Shown in pieces: positions 4,277 to 8,114 of a stretch of 8,114 nucleotides of DNA. The position numbers and the translations under genes are program-made. Below the pieces are notes generated by a model that saw nothing but the letters and a program-made list of their open reading frames with translations, made no database searches and had not been told where the DNA came from. Each line of letters opens with the position of its first letter. The stretch's first letter is position 1. Location: NCBI GenBank assembly GCA_021199595.1, contig JAJQHT010000198.1, positions 1 through 8,114 on the forward strand, in the 5' to 3' direction. The stretch comes from Oscillospiraceae bacterium (GTDB lineage Bacteria; Bacillota; Clostridia; Oscillospirales; Oscillospiraceae).

Positions 4277-6548
4277 TTTCTTCCTCCTCCGTCATCGCGA
4301 TAGCCACGTTTCCTTCCTCATCCGTCCGCAGCACCGTGGGGCAATAGACCGACAACCGTTCCAATATTTCCTCCGCCGGCAGATTATAGGAATTATACCC
4401 CACGGATATAACCGCCGTCTCTGCCTGAACCGTTTGGAGGAACAGCGCGCTGGATGCGGTCTTAGAACCATGGTGCCCCACCACCAGCACGTCTACATCC
4501 GGCACAGCGTCCTGTGCCAGCAGCACCGTCTCGGCGTTCTCTCCTGCATCCCCCATAATAAGGGCCGTTCCGCCGCCTATTTCCGCCAGAACAACAATGC
4601 CCCGTTCATTTTCATCGCTGCCCGCCTGGGGCAGATACATGGTCAGAACCATATTGCCCACCTGAGCCGTGCAGTCTGAGGACAGCGCAACATTCCGGGT
4701 TCCCAGGCTCTCCGCCAGAGCCAGAATATCCGTCAGTGTATCGTCTGCATCCTCCGCGTCTGCGGGATAGATGAGATAATTAACCTCCATGCGGTATAAA
4801 AGCTCCTCAACTCCATTGGTATGATCCTCATGGAGATGGGTAAGAATCAGAATGTCTATTTCCGACTGCCCCAGGCTTAGCAGATAATCCGCGGCCACAT
4901 CACCGGCATTATCCAGGCCGCTTCCGCCGCAGTCAACAAGCACTGTGGCTGTCCCGTCTGTCAGAGCCACACTTTCCCCCTGGCCCACATCCAGCACGGT
5001 CAGTATGCCGCCCGCCTGCCGGATGGATACATCCCCAGTCAGCAGCACAACGCACAGACCTATGACACAAAGACCAGCCGGAATGCCAAAATGAATGAAC
5101 ACACCCAGCCGTCTCAGGACATACCACAAAATCATCAGTCCATATACGCTGATAAGCCACAGCGCGGCTCGATTATCCGCTGTATACAGACAGGCAAAGG
5201 GCATGGCGCCTATGGTTTCATATACCAGCATACACCACCGAACGAGCCAGCTAAATGCCAGTCCCAACAGTGATGCAAGCCCAGGCAGCACCGCGCCAAT
5301 GGCGCAAAGTATATACCCCGCCCCAAAGCAAATCTCCACTGCCCAGAGGGTCAGCAGATTCGCCACTGGCGAAAAGAGCGGCACAGTGCCAAAATACCAT
5401 GCGGACAGGGGCAGGGCAAATGCCGTGGCGCTGATGGTGCAGTTCAGACTGTTTGCCGTTGTTCGCATCAGCTTATTTCTCATAGGCAGATGTGCATGAC
5501 ACCAGCCCGACAGTTTTGGTATCAAAAACAGCAGTCCAATAACGCAGGCAAAGCTGAGCTGCAATCCCACACCGGCCACTGCCGCCGGATTTATCAGCAA
5601 AAGCAGAAGAAGCGCCGCAGAAAGACTCGTGGGCGAATCGTTCTCCCGTCCCAGGACAGGGGCCAACAGCAAAATCGACTGCATCACCGCAGCGCGAACG
5701 ATGGATGGCCTGCAACCGGCCATCAGGGTAAATAAAACAATGACCGCAATGCTCAACAGGCTGGCCCACCGGCTCTTTCCCAGGACGGTCTCACAGTAGG
5801 ACGTCAAAACAAACAGGTGCATCCCGCTGACAGCCACAATATGCAGCACCCCGGACAGACGCATAGCCGTATAATGGCCGCCGTCGTTTTTCAGCGCTGT
5901 TGTGTCGCCAGTTAACAGCGCCGTCATGAATGGAGCCGTGTCAGAAGGAAATATTTCGCCGCAAAGCGTCTTAACACGCTGGCACAGTACCTTCGGGAAG
6001 TAAAGCCACGCCTGACTGGAGCGGCCTGTCACCGTCACGTCGCCTCTTATATAACCCAACAGATTCTGATTCTGGGCGGTATATGTCCTTGTGCGCTCCC
6101 CAGCACGCACCAGCGCCGAGGTAATTTTTATCTCCGCTTGGATAACATCCCCTGGTGCAAGTCCCGGCATCTCGCCGGAATAGAGATACAGCACTGCCTG
6201 TTCCCGGGGTACGCCTTCGGTTATCCGCACCTCCAGTTTTGTATAGCCGTCTCCCTCCTGGGGATAGTCCGTTACAACGGCTGTCACCTCCGCCGTCTCG
6301 CCCACCAGCGCCTCGCACGGCTTTATATGGAGAGTATAGTGGCCCCACCACCATAAAATTCCTACACTGGCGGACAGAAGCAAAATAAGCATCCGCCTTC
6401 GGTTGTCACCTCGAAGGGTTAAGGCTACCGGAGACAAGACAGCAAGGGCTGCCGCAATATACGGCAGCCCCGATACTGGCAGAATATCATACTCCGCCAA
6501 AATAACGGCGGCGGTAAATCCAAGGGCCGCCCATGCCAGCTTTCGCAC
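4269..6548 (-). CDS. comEC: ComEC/Rec2 DNA uptake channel with metallo-beta-lactamase-like domain
   Basis: ComEC carries single-stranded DNA across the cytoplasmic membrane during natural transformation. The 759-residue product has the complete domain order: N-terminal hydrophobic helices (about 1-68), an OB-fold-like DUF4131 region (about 75-180), and the multi-helix Competence domain (about 205-500) with the signature HIVAVSGMHLFVL (236-248) and a conserved GCRPSIVRA. It ends in a metallo-beta-lactamase-like domain from LDVGQGES (519-526) onward. That domain keeps the metal site HLHEDH (571-576), the Asp of MGDAGE (667) and GHHGS (691-695), and the RTDEEG tail. One usual residue is changed: the GHP-type His near the end reads NLP, Leu723. 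The GTG at 6546-6548 starts 9 nt after the HIT stop with no Shine-Dalgarno, so it likely depends on coupling. A complete channel gene does not by itself show competence, since the comEA and pilus genes are not in this window. Confidence 0.95.
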   Translation of the reverse strand: MRKLAWAALGFTAAVILAEYDILPVSGLPYIAAALAVLSPVALTLRGDNRRRMLILLLSASVGILWWWGHYTLHIKPCEALVGETAEVTAVVTDYPQEGDGYTKLEVRITEGVPREQAVLYLYSGEMPGLAPGDVIQAEIKITSALVRAGERTRTYTAQNQNLLGYIRGDVTVTGRSSQAWLYFPKVLCQRVKTLCGEIFPSDTAPFMTALLTGDTTALKNDGGHYTAMRLSGVLHIVAVSGMHLFVLTSYCETVLGKSRWASLLSIAVIVLFTLMAGCRPSIVRAAVMQSILLLAPVLGRENDSPTSLSAALLLLLLINPAAVAGVGLQLSFACVIGLLFLIPKLSGWCHAHLPMRNKLMRTTANSLNCTISATAFALPLSAWYFGTVPLFSPVANLLTLWAVEICFGAGYILCAIGAVLPGLASLLGLAFSWLVRWCMLVYETIGAMPFACLYTADNRAALWLISVYGLMILWYVLRRLGVFIHFGIPAGLCVIGLCVVLLTGDVSIRQAGGILTVLDVGQGESVALTDGTATVLVDCGGSGLDNAGDVAADYLLSLGQSEIDILILTHLHEDHTNGVEELLYRMEVNYLIYPADAEDADDTLTDILALAESLGTRNVALSSDCTAQVGNMVLTMYLPQAGSDENERGIVVLAEIGGGTALIMGDAGENAETVLLAQDAVPDVDVLVVGHHGSKTASSALFLQTVQAETAVISVGYNSYNLPAEEILERLSVYCPTVLRTDEEGNVAIAMTEEEENG
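4283..4290 (-). promoter_or_regulatory. Strong holA ribosome binding site inside comEC
   Basis: The minus strand reads GGAGGAGG 6 nt before the holA ATG at 4276. It encodes the acidic tail (EEEE) of ComEC at the same time, so the last residues of that protein may be shaped by this site. Confidence 0.8.
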
Positions 6549-6557
6549 CGGCGGCGC

Positions 6558-6920
6558 TTATATCATCTGGTCCGGCATACGCTTGCCTCCCAGAAGATGA
6601 AAATGCAGATGCTGCACGCTCTGCCCCGCATCCGGCCCCACGTTGGAAATGATGCGATAGCCATTTTCAAGCCCCTCGCCCTTGGCGATTTTGGGTATGG
6701 CCTCCAGGCAGCGAGCAGCAACAGAGGAGTTGCCACTGTCCAGCGCGTCCGCAGAGGGGATATGTTCTTTTGGAATGACCAGAATATGCGTCGGGGCCTG
6801 GGGCGCTATGTCCCGGAAGGCATAGCAGTAATCGTCCTCATATACCTTGGTAGAGGGAATTTTCCCCTCAATAATATTGCAGAACAGGCAGTCAGAATCA
6901 GCGTTGATGACCATAGACAT
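6558..6920 (-). CDS. HIT-family (HinT-like) nucleotide hydrolase
   Basis: HIT proteins of the HinT branch hydrolyse purine nucleoside phosphoramidates and aminoacyl-adenylates in the cytoplasm. The 120-residue product has the usual length and starts near CLFCNIIEGKIPS. The histidine triad is QHLHFHLLGG with His104, His106 and His108; His106 is the expected nucleophile. Cys11 and Cys14, with His53 and His104, match the zinc site found in many bacterial members. FRDIAPQAPTHILVIPKEH is the standard HinT core. The ATG at 6918-6920 is chosen because GGGAGGG lies 7 nt upstream; the second ATG at 6914 is too far from it. It follows alaS after 23 nt and precedes comEC by 9 nt. A link to alaS is suggestive because HinT can act on aminoacyl-AMP, but that is inference. 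I leave the symbol blank since HinT naming is not fixed here. Confidence 0.93.
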   Translation of the reverse strand: MSMVINADSDCLFCNIIEGKIPSTKVYEDDYCYAFRDIAPQAPTHILVIPKEHIPSADALDSGNSSVAARCLEAIPKIAKGEGLENGYRIISNVGPDAGQSVQHLHFHLLGGKRMPDQMI

Positions 6921-6927
6921 AGGTTTT

Positions 6928-6934
6928 CCCTCCC
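6928..6934 (-). promoter_or_regulatory. Ribosome binding site of the HIT gene
   Basis: GGGAGGG on the minus strand lies 7 nt before the ATG at 6920, within the 23-nt gap after alaS. It decides between the two in-frame ATGs at 6920 and 6914. Confidence 0.75.
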
Positions 6935-6943
6935 AATATTCTA

Positions 6944-8114
6944 TTAGATGCCCAGCTTGCGGGCCACGATGTCATCCACAATAGCGAGTGCGTTGTCGGT
7001 CATAAGGATGTCCTTGCCACCGCCCATAGCGGACTCGGCCTTGCCGCCGCCGTGGCCTCCCGCCACAGCGCAGACCTCCTTGATGATGTCTCCGGCCTTG
7101 ATGCCCTTTGCCACAGCTTCCTTGCCACATACCGCCAGGAAGGTCAGCTTCTCCCCGTTGATGCCGGCAAAAACGGCCACACAGTCCGGCTCCTTGTCCC
7201 GGATCTTATCGCCCATGCGGCGCAGATCGTCCGTACCGACGTTGGGAATGGTTGTAGTAAGAACCTTTAACCCGCCAATATTCTTTGCCGCGAACAGGAA
7301 CCGTTCCACCTCGCCGGACATGAGCTGATCCTGCACCTTATCAAGATTCTGGCGCAGAGTCTTGACGTTTTGCAGCACATCCGTCAGCTTTTCTGCCAGT
7401 TCCGCAGGCTGGGCCTTCACCAGCGCCGCGCTCCTGGCCAGAAGATGATAGCTGTCCTCCACCTGTGTGAGGTAAAGCTTGCCCGTGACAGCCTCAATAC
7501 GGCGAACGCCGGAGGCGATGGAGCTTTCAGAAACAATACGGAAGGGGCCGATTTTGGCAGTATTGTCCACATGAGTGCCGCCACAAAGCTCGATAGACCA
7601 GCCGCCCATATCCACCACACGAACCACATCGCCGTATTTTTCTCCAAACAGCGCCATAGCGCCCTTTTCGCGGGCCTGATCAATGGGCATTTCCTGTATG
7701 TCCACGTTCAGGCCAGACAGAATCTCATCGTTCACCTGTGTGGCAACCTGGCGCAGCTCATCCGGCGTTACAGCAGAGAAATGGGTAAAGTCAAAGCGCA
7801 GATAGTCCGCCTCCACATAGGAACCGGCCTGATGCACATGGTCGCCCAGGACATTCTGCAAAGCCTTTTGCAGCAAATGTGTGGCGGAATGGGCGCGGCG
7901 TATGGCGTTCCTGCGCTCCACATCCAGCGTTGTCTCCACCTTATCGCCAACAGAGAATCCGCCGGTAATGACCGTACCGGAATGGAGGTATTTTCCGCCC
8001 TTGTTTTTCTGCACGTCCGTAACGCGGAAAATGTTTTCCCCGTTTTTGATAATACCCTGGTCAGCGGTCTGACCGCCCATCTCCGCGTAAAAAGGCGTTT
8101 TGTCCAAAACCAGA
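6944..8114 (-). CDS. alaS: Alanyl-tRNA synthetase, N-terminal half cut by window edge
   Basis: Charges tRNA-Ala with alanine and clears mischarged Ser/Gly through its editing domain. The visible 389 residues are the C-terminal part of an enzyme of usually about 870. They begin at LVLDKTPFYAEMGGQ, the linker into the editing domain, and keep its zinc site: HSATH (7877-7891) and CGGTH (Cys codon 7583-7585). After a coiled region with repeated leucines (about 215-265) comes the C-Ala/DHHA1-type domain with AGGHGGGKAESAMGG near the end. The frame is open to the right edge; the start codon and the aminoacylation domain lie beyond it, and an internal TTG at 8105-8107 is not the start. The gene ends with a tandem stop, TAA then in-frame TAG. 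It appears to be the upstream gene of the cluster, so the promoter is probably outside the window. Editing and zinc residues look intact. Confidence 0.97.
   Translation of the reverse strand, partial: LVLDKTPFYAEMGGQTADQGIIKNGENIFRVTDVQKNKGGKYLHSGTVITGGFSVGDKVETTLDVERRNAIRRAHSATHLLQKALQNVLGDHVHQAGSYVEADYLRFDFTHFSAVTPDELRQVATQVNDEILSGLNVDIQEMPIDQAREKGAMALFGEKYGDVVRVVDMGGWSIELCGGTHVDNTAKIGPFRIVSESSIASGVRRIEAVTGKLYLTQVEDSYHLLARSAALVKAQPAELAEKLTDVLQNVKTLRQNLDKVQDQLMSGEVERFLFAAKNIGGLKVLTTTIPNVGTDDLRRMGDKIRDKEPDCVAVFAGINGEKLTFLAVCGKEAVAKGIKAGDIIKEVCAVAGGHGGGKAESAMGGGKDILMTDNALAIVDDIVARKLGI

Noticed and set aside
8105..8107. TTG as a start for a shorter alaS-like protein
   Set aside because: The frame stays open upstream and the residues before it (LV) continue the conserved LVLDKTPFYAE segment, so it is internal to alaS.

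Overview
The window is a compact, almost fully coding stretch of a bacterial chromosome. Gene content and protein style (NrdR, RNase M5 with its DUF4093-type tail, a DUF421/YetF membrane protein, ComEC, strong GGAGG-type ribosome binding sites) point to a Gram-positive Bacillota, class Clostridia. The GC-rich coding sequence and the RNase M5 variant suggest an Oscillospiraceae-like gut lineage, but that is inference from memory of the families, not a database match. No mobile element, CRISPR array, tRNA or rRNA gene is visible.

Layout from left to right. (1) 1-1014, minus: glmM (phosphoglucosamine mutase), its C-terminus cut off by the left window edge. (2) 1081-1767, plus: a DUF421/YetF-like membrane protein, divergent from glmM. 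(3) 1770-2246, minus: nrdR, convergent with the DUF421 gene with only 2 bp between the stop codons. (4) 2247-2416: an AT-rich intergenic stretch of 170 bp, the only sizeable non-coding region, holding a good extended -10 promoter for nrdR and a possible divergent promoter for the next gene. (5) 2417-2659, plus: a probable 80-residue membrane protein of unknown function, whose end overlaps the end of rnmV. (6) 2634-8114, minus: a tight five-gene cluster read in the order alaS (5' end cut by the right window edge), HIT-family hydrolase, comEC, holA, rnmV. Its junctions are a 23-nt gap, a 9-nt gap, an 8-nt overlap and a 4-nt ATGA overlap, so it is very likely one transcript with translational coupling.

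The minus-strand cluster joins translation (alanyl-tRNA synthetase), a small nucleotide hydrolase, DNA uptake (ComEC channel), the replication clamp loader (HolA, delta subunit) and 5S rRNA maturation (RNase M5). These are housekeeping functions that share an operon rather than one pathway. glmM makes a precursor for peptidoglycan, and nrdR controls dNTP synthesis.

Nothing here is convincingly a new biological system. The points most worth a second look are: a textbook intrinsic-terminator sequence facing plus, embedded antisense in the rnmV coding region downstream of the orphan small membrane gene; that gene itself, with a promoter so close to its ATG that the mRNA could be leaderless; a His-to-Leu change at the usual GHP position of the ComEC metallo-beta-lactamase-like domain; and an unusual glycine-rich Toprim motif in RNase M5.
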